Counted from the stretch's first letter, positions 52,610-62,305 are shown. The stretch: 64,000 bases of DNA from a bacterium (GCA_020444065.1 JAHLLQ010000004.1:262662-326661); one strand, 5' to 3'. Program-made: numbers and translations. Notes: a model not told the origin generated them from the letters alone.

Positions 52610-55600
52610 ATGGCAAACAACAATGAGGGCGTTGTTCCTCCTGGCGATTTGACGGAGGACGCCGGCTTCACTTACGTCGGCGCAACCGTCACGGGCACAC
52701 CGACGACTTTGCTTCCACGAATGGTGGTGGAGCGCACAGCCTCCTGGTGTTTGACGCAATCGACTTCCAAACCCTCGGGCTCGGGATCGACTGGAGCGCG
52801 GAGGAATGGTCCTTCGTATCGAATGATGCAGCGCCTCGGCCAGGGCGGAATGGGCGAAGTCTGGTCCGCTCGCCAGGAGTCATTGCATCGCACCATTGCG
52901 ATCAAGCGCATTCGGGCGGGTCGCATCGAGTTTGCCGAGCAGGATGAAGTGGATTTCATTGTTGCCGGCTTCGAACGCGAGGCCTTCATCACGGCACAAC
53001 TGGAACATCCAAACATCGTTCCGATTCACGATCTGGGTTTCGATGAGAATGCCTCTCCTTTGATCGGGATGAAACTCGTCGAAGGTCGTCCGTGGGATGA
53101 TGTTCTGCGGGAAGACCTGGGTGCTCTTCCGTACGATACTTACCTGGCAAAGCACCTGAACATCCTCGTCGATGTGGCGAATGCGTTGGACTATGCCCAC
53201 TCTCGACAGATCATACACCGCGATCTCAAACCCTCGCAGGTGATGCTGGGAAGCTACGGTGAAGTGCTTCTCATGGACTGGGGACTGGCCATCTTTTTGG
53301 GCGATCCGACGGAGTCCGAAAAGTTGGAGGGACATCCGAATGTTCTTCCTCTTCGCGAGGATGCTTCCTCGCCCGCAGGCACGCCGGCCTACATGGCGCC
53401 GGAGCAAACGCACGAAGATCCCAGCGAGTTGAACTACGCGACGGATATCTTCCTGCTGGGGGGAACGCTGTATAACATCCTCACGGGCGAGCACCCTCAC
53501 AAGGCGCCCACGGCGCAGTTCGCATTTGTTGCAGCCAGTCAGTGTCGGATTGAACCTCCGAGTGTTCGCAAGCCAGACTTCCCAGTACCGGAAGAGCTGG
53601 ATCGTCTCTGCATGGATTGTCTGCGCCCGCAGCCGAGCGAACGCCTCGAGAATGCGGGCCTTTTTCGCGAGCGGCTGGAGGCTTTCCTGACCGGCGAAAC
53701 CCGGAAGGCGGAATCGCGGAGTATCACCGCGGATGTCGCGGAGCTCGATTTTACAAACGAGCAGCACTACCGTCCATTCAACGAAGCACTGAACCGTCTG
53801 GACAAGGCCAGGACGCTATGGCCAGAGAATCCGAAGGTGCATGCGATCGAGCAGGATCTTCTGCAGCGCCTCTGCGTCTTGGCGATCGAATCCGAAGATT
53901 ACCGCTTGGCCTCGCTGCAGATTCCCCGTCTTGAGAATGCAAGAACGCGCGAGGAAATGCAGAACCGAATCGATCTGGCCGTTGCGACGAAGGCGCGAAA
54001 GGACAAGCAGAGGAGGCGCGCCATTGCGGCGGCGTTCGCCCTACTCATCGTCGTCCTTATATCGACGGCCTTCTTCCTCTCCGTTGTGCACCAGAAGAAT
54101 GCGGTTGTGATGGCTCGCAACCAGGCCATGGCCGATCGTGCGGATAAGTCATACGATTTCACGAATGCCATGCTCGAGGAACTGACGCGCGACCTCGATC
54201 TGCAATCGGCCAGAGATCAGAAAATCGCCGAGAGCGTTGCGATGGAGGTCCTCAAATACTACTCGGATATGGACTTGAGTCGCGACGATGATGAGATCGC
54301 CGGATTGCTGATCATGACCATGGCAGAAACAGCCTCGACATTGTTCAGCCTCGGACGATGGGAGGAGGGCGAGAAGTTGACCAACCTCTGTTACCAGAAA
54401 GCGTTGGAGAGATTTCCGCCGGACTCGTATTATACTGCCCGCGCGTATTCGGCACTCGCCGAGGCGGCAAAGACACGCGAGGATACCGAGACTGCCCTGG
54501 AGATGTATACGAAGTCGCTCGAAATCCTGGAACTCTACCCTGATAGACAGAAGGATTTCCCGAACGGCGTTCGTTTGGGCAAAGCGATGGCACTTCTTGA
54601 TCTTGAGGAGTACGATCAGGCGGAGGAGGAATTGCTGGAGGCCATTCATGCGGATCAGAAGCGTCTGGACGACGCGGAGACGATTGAGGAACGCAATGAA
54701 GTCCTCGAGGACCTGAGCTATGGCTACAACAACTGGGGGATTCTTCTGTCGGAAACCGACCGCCAGGAAGAATCCATCGCGAAGTTTGAAGAAGCAGTGC
54801 GTTTGAAGAGGCTCTATCGCGATCCGCGCAGTCCCGATCTGGCCGTCACCATTGCAAACCTGGGACTTCAGCACATGGAGCTCGGCCATTGGGAGAAGGC
54901 ACGCGAGCTTCTGCAGGAATCCTACGAACTTCACCTGGGATACTTGGAGCCGGGAAATCCGGAATTGCAATGGATCTGCGAGAATCTGTTCTACGTGGAG
55001 TTCGATCTGCGAAATTATGAAAAGGCCGCCGAGTACGGCGAGAAAGATCTCGCATCGACCAAGTCAGCATACGGTGTCGTCCATGAAGAAACAGCCGATC
55101 TTGAGGAGGACCTTATTGACGCGTACGTGCGGTCTCGCAACTGGGAGCAAGCGGCCGCTCATCTGAAGGAGTACATCTTCATCGTCGACCAGTTGGACGA
55201 CGAGGTTCGGCATGCCGTGCAGGCACGCGGCGACTACTACGCTGTACTGACGCGCCTCGGACGCGATCAGGAGGCGCAAGGAATCCAGCACCAGTGGGAG
55301 GAGCAGTATGAACGGCTGGATTCTGACTCACGCCGTGTCCGAGCTCTCTACTACAGCACGGAATATATGAATCCGGAGATGCACCACGACATGCTTGGGA
55401 AGATCCGCGACCGGATGCTGGAGATTGACTTCGACTCGCTCAGCGAGAGCAACCAAGGACGCTACCAGTCAGTGTTGATTCTTTATCAGGTTGGCGTTGC
55501 GCTGCAGTCGGAAGGTTCATCGAAGAGTGCGGAGGAATGGCAGAATGTGATCAATCTTTTCGATGAAACCGGAGAGATTCCTTATCGCGAGGAAATTGTC

Positions 55601-55792
55601 TGGATTGGAATCGCATACACAAGACTTGGGGACAAAGAAAGAGGGACGGAGTTGATATGGCGTTTCCTTCAGGATGAAGAAGAGATGCTGACTCCGCCGC
55701 TCGAATGGGCACTGATCGATCACGGACTGGGAGACATTCTCGCCAAGTGGGAACCTAAGCGACTGGCTATGCTTGAGGAAAGGGATGGCTAG
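52610..55792 (+). CDS. Membrane Ser/Thr protein kinase with TPR-like C-terminal region
   Basis: 1060 residues. Kinase domain about 70-365: LGQGGMGEVWSA (glycine loop), AIKR (Lys99), IIHRDLKPSQVML (catalytic Asp205), MDWGLA (DWG in place of DFG, Asp223), GTPAYMAPEQ. One membrane helix at about 471-493 (AIAAAFALLIVVLISTAFFL). The C-terminal ~560 residues are all-helical with TPR-like units such as ESIAKFEEAVRLKRLYRDPRSPDLAVTIANLGLQHMELGHWEKARELLQESYELHLGYL and EEYDQAEEELLEAI. Predicted topology: kinase inside, repeats outside. Substrates unknown. The stop shares the CTAG tetranucleotide with the opposing kinase. Confidence 0.9.
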   Translation: MANNNEGVVPPGDLTEDAGFTYVGATVTGTPTTLLPRMVVERTASWCLTQSTSKPSGSGSTGARRNGPSYRMMQRLGQGGMGEVWSARQESLHRTIAIKRIRAGRIEFAEQDEVDFIVAGFEREAFITAQLEHPNIVPIHDLGFDENASPLIGMKLVEGRPWDDVLREDLGALPYDTYLAKHLNILVDVANALDYAHSRQIIHRDLKPSQVMLGSYGEVLLMDWGLAIFLGDPTESEKLEGHPNVLPLREDASSPAGTPAYMAPEQTHEDPSELNYATDIFLLGGTLYNILTGEHPHKAPTAQFAFVAASQCRIEPPSVRKPDFPVPEELDRLCMDCLRPQPSERLENAGLFRERLEAFLTGETRKAESRSITADVAELDFTNEQHYRPFNEALNRLDKARTLWPENPKVHAIEQDLLQRLCVLAIESEDYRLASLQIPRLENARTREEMQNRIDLAVATKARKDKQRRRAIAAAFALLIVVLISTAFFLSVVHQKNAVVMARNQAMADRADKSYDFTNAMLEELTRDLDLQSARDQKIAESVAMEVLKYYSDMDLSRDDDEIAGLLIMTMAETASTLFSLGRWEEGEKLTNLCYQKALERFPPDSYYTARAYSALAEAAKTREDTETALEMYTKSLEILELYPDRQKDFPNGVRLGKAMALLDLEEYDQAEEELLEAIHADQKRLDDAETIEERNEVLEDLSYGYNNWGILLSETDRQEESIAKFEEAVRLKRLYRDPRSPDLAVTIANLGLQHMELGHWEKARELLQESYELHLGYLEPGNPELQWICENLFYVEFDLRNYEKAAEYGEKDLASTKSAYGVVHEETADLEEDLIDAYVRSRNWEQAAAHLKEYIFIVDQLDDEVRHAVQARGDYYAVLTRLGRDQEAQGIQHQWEEQYERLDSDSRRVRALYYSTEYMNPEMHHDMLGKIRDRMLEIDFDSLSESNQGRYQSVLILYQVGVALQSEGSSKSAEEWQNVINLFDETGEIPYREEIVWIGIAYTRLGDKERGTELIWRFLQDEEEMLTPPLEWALIDHGLGDILAKWEPKRLAMLEERDG

Positions 55793-58700
55793 TTTCGCGT
55801 GCCAAAATCGTAGACGACGTAGATGTCGCCCTTCTTGCCCTTGAACGCCGTGACAGCGGGATCGGGCAGCACACGATTCGGGCCGCCGGTCCATTCTTCC
55901 GTTCCCGGCCAGTCCGCTCCGGGACGTCCGTAAGTGAACTTGAACTCCATCTCTTCGAACTTCGTATCGAAGACCCAGAGGTGCCCGCCTCCCACGCGTC
56001 CCTTGTACTTCAGTGCAGTCGTGTTGGGCGTCCAATCACCGAGCGAGTGCGTGCTGCCGGCGATGAACACGAAGTGACCATCATCTTTGCGCCCCATTCT
56101 CACGATGAAGTGCAGCGGGGTGCCCTCCTCGATCTTCGTCTTCTCCCACGAGGACATCGGTTGCGCGTCGCCAGGAACCACTTCGTAGAACCACCGCACG
56201 TCGGCGGGCTCGACACGAGCCTTCAGGCGTTCGAGGCGCTTCCAGTATTCGACGCGATCCGCAACCGTCATGCACGGCGGTCCGATTTGGTCGTCGCTCC
56301 TCTTCCAGGAAATCGTATCCCAGATAATGTCCTGGTCTTCCTCGACCGAAGCGATAATCTGCGTGCCGTTTTCGCTGAAGCGCGCCCGCAGGATCGTTCC
56401 ATTGGTTTCGCCGAGCGTCAGTATCTCGCGACCGCTGTCGGGATCCCAAATCTTGACCGTGCCATCCGAGGACGCCGTCACGACGCGATGATCGTCGGGA
56501 CTGAAAGATGCGCTCAGGACCTCGTCCGAGTGCCCGGTCAGCAGCGCCAGTTCTTCTCCCGTCGTCGCATCCCACACGCGGGCCATGTGATCGCCCGATG
56601 CGGTGACTATCCGTTTGTCGTCATTGCTGAATGCGGCACTCGTAACCCACGAAGTATGACCTTCCAGCGAGACGAGCAGCTTACCGGTGATGGAATCCCA
56701 GATCTTTGCCGTCCGATCGTTCGATGCCGTCACGACGCGCGTTCCATCATTGCTGAACCTGGCCGAACGAACGCCTTCGGAGGAGTGCCCAGCGAGCGTC
56801 ACGATCACGTTGCCTGTCTTCGTATCCCAGATCTTGGCGGTGGAATCCCAAGATCCCGTGACGATTCGTCGGCTGTCGGGGCTGAATGCCGCAGAGAGAA
56901 TTCCGTGCAAGTGACCTTCCAGGCGGGCGATTTCGATGCCCTTGTCGAGGTCCATCACGATGGCCGGTTCCTCCGCGCCCTCCGGTCGATAGTGCGGCGA
57001 GAATTTGACCATGAACTTCCCGTCGGGACTCGTCACAGCCTTCTCGACCATGCGCGCGGAACGTTCCACAACCTGGCGTCCTCGAATCGCCGAGACGTTC
57101 CAGACGCGGGCCGAACCATCTTCCGACGAGGTCAGAATGCGCTCGTCGTCCGCGCTGACGGAAACCGTCACGAGCGGACCCAGATGCCCGCGCATGACGG
57201 CGATTTCGCTGCCGTTCTCCGCATCCCACATCCGGGCCGTCCTGTCCGCCGATGCCGTCAGAATCCGATCGCCCGCGTTGTTGAAACACACATCGCGCAA
57301 GGCATCCGAGTGCCCAATCAGAGTCTGCTGAAGCTGTCCGCTGATCACATCCCAGACGCGCGCCGTGCGATCGCGAGACGCCGTAACGATCTGCGTGCAG
57401 TCAGGACTGAAACTCACTCCGGTGATCCAGTCGGAATGGCCGACCAGCCTCGAGACCGGCTGGCCCGTCGTCGTCTTCCAGATGGCTGCGCTGTTGTCTT
57501 GATAAGTCGTTACGATGTAGCGCCCGTCGGGGCTGAACGATGCGAGTTGCATCAACGCAGATCGCTCCGGAACCGTGTAAAGTAACTTGGCCGTCTCGGA
57601 GTCCCAGACCTTCGCCGTGTTATCGCGCGACGCGGTCAGGATACGCGTGCCATCGGCATTGAACATCGCGCTGTTGACGACGTTGATGTGGCCTTGCAGC
57701 GTCATGATCTCGCGCTTCAGCGAAACGCTCCAGACTTTCGCCTCGCCGAACGACGTCAGGACAAGCCGATCTCCATTCGGGCTGAATTGGCCCTTCAAGC
57801 GGCAGTCAAACATGCCGGTGATTGTCGCCAGCAGTTCGCCAGTGCGCGTCTCCCAGATCTTGGTCGTATTGTCCTGGTAATTCGCGAGAATCATCTCGCC
57901 GTCGGGGCTGAGTGTCGCGCCTTCGAGGAATGCATCGCGGCGCAGCAGAACGAGCAGTTCGCGACCAGTGATTGCGTCCCAGACATGAGTCGTTCGATCC
58001 GCGGCCGCAGTCAGGATGCGCGCACCATCCATACTGAATTCTGCGTTCAACAATCGATCGCCGTGTCCGGAGAGCGTGATCAAATCGGGATGGCTGCGCC
58101 AGATGAGACGCCCCCATTCCCACTGGCGCAGATGGGCGGGTGCATCGAACAAGGTCATGCGCGCTACATCGTAGCGCCCATCGCGAATCGCTGAATCGGC
58201 GAACCCGATCGAAGCGAAATACTGCTCCTCCTCGGCGCGGGCCAGATTCTCTTGGGCCAGCCGACGTTCTTCTTCAGCCAGCGTGAGACTATCCTGCGCG
58301 ATCTTCTTCTGCTCGATCGCCTGTTCCTCTGCAACTTCGGCGGCCTCACGCAACTGGGCCTCGCGGTGAGCGTTCAGTTTCTCTCGAACCGCCACGCCCA
58401 TCATTCCGATAAAGATAATGCCCAGCGCCGTCATCATTGCCATTTTCAGACGACGGCGCTGGCGATGTTGACGCTGGATGGCGTCTTCTTCTTCGTGAAT
58501 CCGCTGCTCGAGGGGCTCTTTATTCTTCTTGTAATACAGACCCCGCACGAGCGTCTTCGCCAGCGAGAGGTCGCCGTGTTTCAGCGCAAGTCGCGTGTGC
58601 GCCGCGCGGACTTCTTCCTGGAGAGAAAGCGCCGCCGGGTTGTTCGGCCAGAGGCTGGTCGCGCGCGCCAGGTTCTGCTCAATCTGCGCGAACTCGTCGT

Positions 58701-59910
58701 AATCGTGAACGCCGCTGATCGCCAGTTTGCGGCTGATGTCGCGAGCGATCTCGCGGCTCTCGCGTTGTCGACTCGCGCCGGTCAGATAATCCTCAACCGC
58801 CTCGCGGAATTCGCGCACCGATTTCTGCCGGGCTGTTGGATTGCCATTCAGAGCTTTGTCGATGATGGCGCGCAGCGCCTCCGGGCAGTCCTGCGGCAGA
58901 GGCAGGACTTCGTTCGTCATCGCCAGCTCAAAGGCCTCTTCCGCAGTTTCCGCTTCGTGCGGCGGAACGTTCGCAACGATCTCGAAGAGAATGGCACCCA
59001 GCAGGTACACGTCCGTGGCGAAGCCGAGTTCATTCGTATCTTCCGCGGTCTGCTCCGGCGCCATATAGACCGGCGTGCCGCACCGATTCATCGCTTTGTC
59101 GCGTGTTCGGAACTTCGGCAGGTTCACGCCGGCTTGCGTGTCGCCGGGGTCCTTCACACTCATTGCCAGGCCCCAATCCATCAGGAGCACTTCGCCGAAA
59201 TCGCCAATCATCACCTGCTGGGGCTTCAGGTCGCGGTGGATGACATGTTTGGAATGCGCGAACTCGACCGCGTGGCAGACATCCAGCAGAACGCGCAGAT
59301 GCCGCGACAGATGCAGGTCGAAATTGAAGTCCTTCTTCTTCCTGTCTTCCTCGATTTCGCGATCCCAGGGGCGGCCATTGACCATCTTCATGGCCAGCAG
59401 AGGACGCTCCGTGCCGTCCACTTCCGTGCGGCCGAGTTCATAGATCGGGATGATGTTCGGGTGATCCAGTTCGCCGGTCGTGTAGGCTTCCTGGAGGAAA
59501 TCGCGAATGCTGCCGCTGGTCTGGCGCTTCACGGCGACGCGGCGCATCAGGCTCGACTGCCACGCCTCCCAGACTTCGCCCTGGCCACCTTGTGCGATCT
59601 TCCGGATCAGAACGAAGTCGGCCGGCGTCGCGTCGAATCGCACCGGCGGGAGCGACTCCATTGCCGCTACCGCGGAGGGTGACGTGTCGCGCTCGACGAC
59701 AGTGACCGTCGCGCGCAGCGGCAGCGCCGTGTCTTCTTCCTCCTCCGCGTAGCCTTCCCGGTCGGATCGACTCCAGCTCAGAGTGTCCGATGGACGCAGC
59801 GCAGCCAACGTCTGCATCTGGTCCTTATCAAAAGGCAGACGAGAAGTGCGTCGATTGCGAGTCGTCCGCGACTTACGGCGCGCGGCTGCCTCCTGGTTTT
59901 CCGGACCCAT
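55789..59910 (-). CDS. Membrane Ser/Thr kinase with 14 WD40-like repeats and a CBM20-like starch-binding domain
   Basis: 1373 residues from the ATG at 59910 (a GTG at 59931 would add 7). Kinase domain about 97-378: IAQGGQGEVWEA, VAVKRQ (Lys128), VIHRDLKPQQVMI (Asp227), MDWGLA (Asp245), GTPVYMAPEQ. Membrane helix about 490-509, then a Glu/Ala-rich coiled coil to about 563. WD40-like repeats run from about 611 to 1208; I count 14, with the ninth degenerate, enough for two seven-bladed propellers. The last ~110 residues (about 1261-1371) read FIVRMGRKDDGHFVFIAGS, LGDWTP, EFKFTYG, EEWTGGPNRVL: the landmarks of CBM20 (strand GxxVFxxGS, LGxW, FEYKF, WExGxNR). Predicted topology places the propellers and the CBM outside the membrane. 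Ligand and targets unknown. Confidence 0.88.
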   Translation of the reverse strand: MGPENQEAAARRKSRTTRNRRTSRLPFDKDQMQTLAALRPSDTLSWSRSDREGYAEEEEDTALPLRATVTVVERDTSPSAVAAMESLPPVRFDATPADFVLIRKIAQGGQGEVWEAWQSSLMRRVAVKRQTSGSIRDFLQEAYTTGELDHPNIIPIYELGRTEVDGTERPLLAMKMVNGRPWDREIEEDRKKKDFNFDLHLSRHLRVLLDVCHAVEFAHSKHVIHRDLKPQQVMIGDFGEVLLMDWGLAMSVKDPGDTQAGVNLPKFRTRDKAMNRCGTPVYMAPEQTAEDTNELGFATDVYLLGAILFEIVANVPPHEAETAEEAFELAMTNEVLPLPQDCPEALRAIIDKALNGNPTARQKSVREFREAVEDYLTGASRQRESREIARDISRKLAISGVHDYDEFAQIEQNLARATSLWPNNPAALSLQEEVRAAHTRLALKHGDLSLAKTLVRGLYYKKNKEPLEQRIHEEEDAIQRQHRQRRRLKMAMMTALGIIFIGMMGVAVREKLNAHREAQLREAAEVAEEQAIEQKKIAQDSLTLAEEERRLAQENLARAEEEQYFASIGFADSAIRDGRYDVARMTLFDAPAHLRQWEWGRLIWRSHPDLITLSGHGDRLLNAEFSMDGARILTAAADRTTHVWDAITGRELLVLLRRDAFLEGATLSPDGEMILANYQDNTTKIWETRTGELLATITGMFDCRLKGQFSPNGDRLVLTSFGEAKVWSVSLKREIMTLQGHINVVNSAMFNADGTRILTASRDNTAKVWDSETAKLLYTVPERSALMQLASFSPDGRYIVTTYQDNSAAIWKTTTGQPVSRLVGHSDWITGVSFSPDCTQIVTASRDRTARVWDVISGQLQQTLIGHSDALRDVCFNNAGDRILTASADRTARMWDAENGSEIAVMRGHLGPLVTVSVSADDERILTSSEDGSARVWNVSAIRGRQVVERSARMVEKAVTSPDGKFMVKFSPHYRPEGAEEPAIVMDLDKGIEIARLEGHLHGILSAAFSPDSRRIVTGSWDSTAKIWDTKTGNVIVTLAGHSSEGVRSARFSNDGTRVVTASNDRTAKIWDSITGKLLVSLEGHTSWVTSAAFSNDDKRIVTASGDHMARVWDATTGEELALLTGHSDEVLSASFSPDDHRVVTASSDGTVKIWDPDSGREILTLGETNGTILRARFSENGTQIIASVEEDQDIIWDTISWKRSDDQIGPPCMTVADRVEYWKRLERLKARVEPADVRWFYEVVPGDAQPMSSWEKTKIEEGTPLHFIVRMGRKDDGHFVFIAGSTHSLGDWTPNTTALKYKGRVGGGHLWVFDTKFEEMEFKFTYGRPGADWPGTEEWTGGPNRVLPDPAVTAFKGKKGDIYVVYDFGTRN

Positions 59911-59931
59911 CGGACGTGTCGATCCCCCCAC

Positions 59932-60063
59932 TATGCAGCTAGGCCCCTACCGGCGCACAGCGACATAGAAGGATGTTCCAAAACCATCCGGGATGCAATC
60001 GTGTATTGCGTCGACTGCAGGTTCCGGCACCCCACAGGCGATTTTGGGAATCTCGGGAGGCTG
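59932..60063. other. Short intergenic region between the WD40 kinase and gph
   Basis: 132 bp. It carries the start region of the kinase (minus) and the end of gph (minus). No clear promoter or terminator is seen; GATTTTGGGAATC near 60042-60054 is a small inverted repeat. Confidence 0.35.
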
Positions 60064-60729
60064 CTATTCCGGGCAATCTTCGAGCAGGCGCTGCACAACG
60101 TCATAGATCCTCGGCACCTCATCGACAACTGTCCCGAAGCCTTCAAGCACCGGGGCGGGCTCGATTCCCCAGCCGACCCCGATGAAGTGAGCGCCTCCGC
60201 GCTGCGCGACCTTGGCATCCGGCAGTCCATCGCCCACCAGTACGACCAGTTTCGCCCCGAAGAAGTCCCGCAACTCGTGCAGTGCGGCCGGGTCCGGCTT
60301 GATCGGGACTCCCGCTCGTTCACCAAGCACGCGATCGACCAGATCAGACAGGCCAAGGTGGGCGGCAATCATCTGGACAAGCTCATCGGTCTTGTTGCTG
60401 AGCACGGACGTCTTTGCTCCAAGCCTGCGAAGGTCCAGCAGCAGCTTCTCAACTCCCGGATACAGGCGAGCGTGATCGACCGGGTGTTTTGCGTAGTATT
60501 CGCGCGTCTCGGCCAGGATCTCGTTCAACTGATCGCGTGCTTCCGGCGGGGTCGCGCGCTCGCACAGTTTGCGAAGACCATTGCCAACGAAACCGCGAAT
60601 CGCTTCAATGTCGTGCGTTGGCAGATTGCGACGTGCCAGTGCCTGGTTGACGGAAGCGCGGATGTCTCCGAACGCGTCCACCAGCGTACCATCGAGATCG
60701 AAGACGATCAGACTGTCAGAGGGTTTCAC
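60064..60729 (-). CDS. gph: Phosphoglycolate phosphatase-like HAD hydrolase
   Basis: 221 residues. HAD motif I IVFDLDGTLVDA (nucleophile Asp and acid/base Asp), helical cap to about 85, motif II VLSNKT (Ser/Thr), motif III KPDPAALHEL (Lys), motif IV VVLVGDGLPDAKVAQRGG (Asp pair; the family more often has GDxxxD). Gph-type enzymes remove phosphate from 2-phosphoglycolate and similar small phosphates in the cytosol; close relatives act on beta-phosphoglucomutase-like or pyrophosphatase substrates, so substrate is not certain. The start lies 18 bp from the divergent start of the membrane-protein gene. Confidence 0.85.
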   Translation of the reverse strand: MKPSDSLIVFDLDGTLVDAFGDIRASVNQALARRNLPTHDIEAIRGFVGNGLRKLCERATPPEARDQLNEILAETREYYAKHPVDHARLYPGVEKLLLDLRRLGAKTSVLSNKTDELVQMIAAHLGLSDLVDRVLGERAGVPIKPDPAALHELRDFFGAKLVVLVGDGLPDAKVAQRGGAHFIGVGWGIEPAPVLEGFGTVVDEVPRIYDVVQRLLEDCPE

Positions 60730-60747
60730 GGGGTTCTATCCTTGTCG

Positions 60748-61641
60748 GTGAGTCACTCCAATCCTATTCCGCCGGACATCGATCCGAACGAGTACTACGG
60801 TACTCCGCTGGTCGACGAGAGCACCATCCCGTCTCCGGGCTCACGGGGCAAGGTGTTCAATCCGGTCATTCGGGCAGAGTTCCGACGTTGGCGTGCCCGT
60901 CCGTTTACTTATCTGGGAATGGTGCTGCTTGTCCTGGGCGCAATCGTCTACGCCTACCATGCACGGATCGCCGGCGGGCTTGTTATTCTTGCCGGCACTC
61001 CCTTCTCGCGATTTCTGAATCTCCTGATCGGACACGTCGTTCGGCCGAGCACTATTCTGCCCGCGATGATGGTCTGGCGCGCGCTGGTCAGCTTTCGCCC
61101 GATGGGCTTGTATAGTTCCTTCCGCACGACCTTCCTGACGCCGGGGGAATTCCTGTGGGGGATCATCGCCGTCCCGTTCTTTGTTTCCGCGCTGATCCTG
61201 ATGGGATACACGGGCATCGTCCTCTCGCCGCGCTTCATTCAGAGCTTCTTCGCCCAGGAACCCGGGGCGATCGATTGGCGTCCTGTGTTTCAGGTCGCCG
61301 GGATTCTTGCCGAAGGATCGCTGAACGGCGCGTTGATCTGCTTCGTCGCGCTCTATCTGGGGCTGCGAACGAACGCGCGCCTCTGGGCGCTCTTTCCGCT
61401 GGTTGTCTTTATCCTGGCGATTCAGGCGGCAACGACAAGCCTTGGCGTCGATCCGATTTACAGTTGGCTGACGGGCGATTTCCGAAAGTGGCTGCTGAAC
61501 CTGAACCTGGTCGATGATCCTCGCTGGGCGATGACCGCCTTCATGTTCTCGCAATACCTGATTCTGGCCATTCCGAAGCTCATCCTGTGCATCGTGATCT
61601 GGGGGATGACGACGAGGTTCCTGCACAAATCGGAGGAGTGA
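60748..61641 (+). CDS. Polytopic membrane protein, possible ABC-2-like permease
   Basis: 297 residues from GTG 60748 (a TTG at 60742 is the alternative). About 45 cytosolic residues with PPDIDPNEYYGTPLVDEST precede about six membrane segments (around 55-75, 80-100, 130-155, 175-200, 210-235 and 265-290). The pattern FNPVIRAEFRRWRARPFTYLGMVLLVLGAIVYAYH recalls ABC-2-type permease N-termini (NPVLxxExRxxxRxxxxY), but no ATPase gene is adjacent, so this is a weak inference. No good ribosome site. It starts 18 bp from gph in the opposite direction, which leaves little room for promoters. Confidence 0.6.
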   Translation: MSHSNPIPPDIDPNEYYGTPLVDESTIPSPGSRGKVFNPVIRAEFRRWRARPFTYLGMVLLVLGAIVYAYHARIAGGLVILAGTPFSRFLNLLIGHVVRPSTILPAMMVWRALVSFRPMGLYSSFRTTFLTPGEFLWGIIAVPFFVSALILMGYTGIVLSPRFIQSFFAQEPGAIDWRPVFQVAGILAEGSLNGALICFVALYLGLRTNARLWALFPLVVFILAIQAATTSLGVDPIYSWLTGDFRKWLLNLNLVDDPRWAMTAFMFSQYLILAIPKLILCIVIWGMTTRFLHKSEE

Positions 61642-61643
61642 GT

Positions 61644-62285
61644 TCAGCGCTTTGCGCGCAACTCGCGGCGGATGAAGAAAATCAATTCGATGGCCGCAAA
61701 CAGCAGGAAAGTCCCGGCAACGCCCTCGATGGACTCCTCGGTAGCGCGCTTGTACTCACGCGGAGCATCCAGTGTCGCCAACGTCTTGCCGGCGATCTGC
61801 GCCAAGATGTAACCGCCTGCCATGATATGCATCATGATGATCGGGGCACTCTTCAGGTTGCTGCGATAGAACGACCAGCAGTCCTTGAATTTGAAGATGG
61901 CGACAGCAAGCCCCGGCAGGGCGAAGGCAACGCGCAGCGTGTCGTAGACGATATCGAGCTCAAGCCCTTCCCAAACCCCATCCATTTCCCGATTGGCCGC
62001 CCAGAGCGCGGCACTTGTCAGGAAGATCATTGGGTAGGCTATGCGGCGATCGGCCTTCCAGGCCATCACTGTCGCAATGCCGAGGAGAATTGCGGCGAGT
62101 GTGAAGTTGACCGACTCCAGGACTTCGACCAGGCCATCCTCACGGAACGCATCGCGCAAATCGTCGCCCTCGTGCCTGATGAACCCGAGGATAACAAGAG
62201 AGACCATCCCGAGCAGATAGGCGGCGTAAATAAAGTACTGGGATTTTGGAGTCGCTTTGATTTCTGGAGAAACGTTCGCCTTCAC
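61644..62285 (-). CDS. Membrane protein of unknown function
   Basis: 213 residues with five or six membrane segments (about 20-36, 57-77, 84-97, 118-132, 148-168 and 190-205). Acidic residues lie in and near the segments: RHEGDDLRDAFREDGLVEVLESVNFTLAAILLGIATVMAW and AANREMDGVWEGLELD. The REMD stretch after the third segment recalls small membrane enzymes, but I recognise no family. Its stop is 2 bp beyond the convergent stop of the preceding plus-strand gene. Confidence 0.65.
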   Translation of the reverse strand: MKANVSPEIKATPKSQYFIYAAYLLGMVSLVILGFIRHEGDDLRDAFREDGLVEVLESVNFTLAAILLGIATVMAWKADRRIAYPMIFLTSAALWAANREMDGVWEGLELDIVYDTLRVAFALPGLAVAIFKFKDCWSFYRSNLKSAPIIMMHIMAGGYILAQIAGKTLATLDAPREYKRATEESIEGVAGTFLLFAAIELIFFIRRELRAKR

Positions 62286-62305
62286 TTCATTGCACCCGGC
62301 GTCTA

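Noticed and set aside
55981-59682. Two long + strand frames opposite the WD40 kinase
   Set aside because: They mirror the WD40 repeats and kinase domain; no start signals or domains of their own.
60001-60747. N-terminal extension of the plus-strand membrane protein
   Set aside because: The extra 249 codons are antisense to gph and lack motifs.
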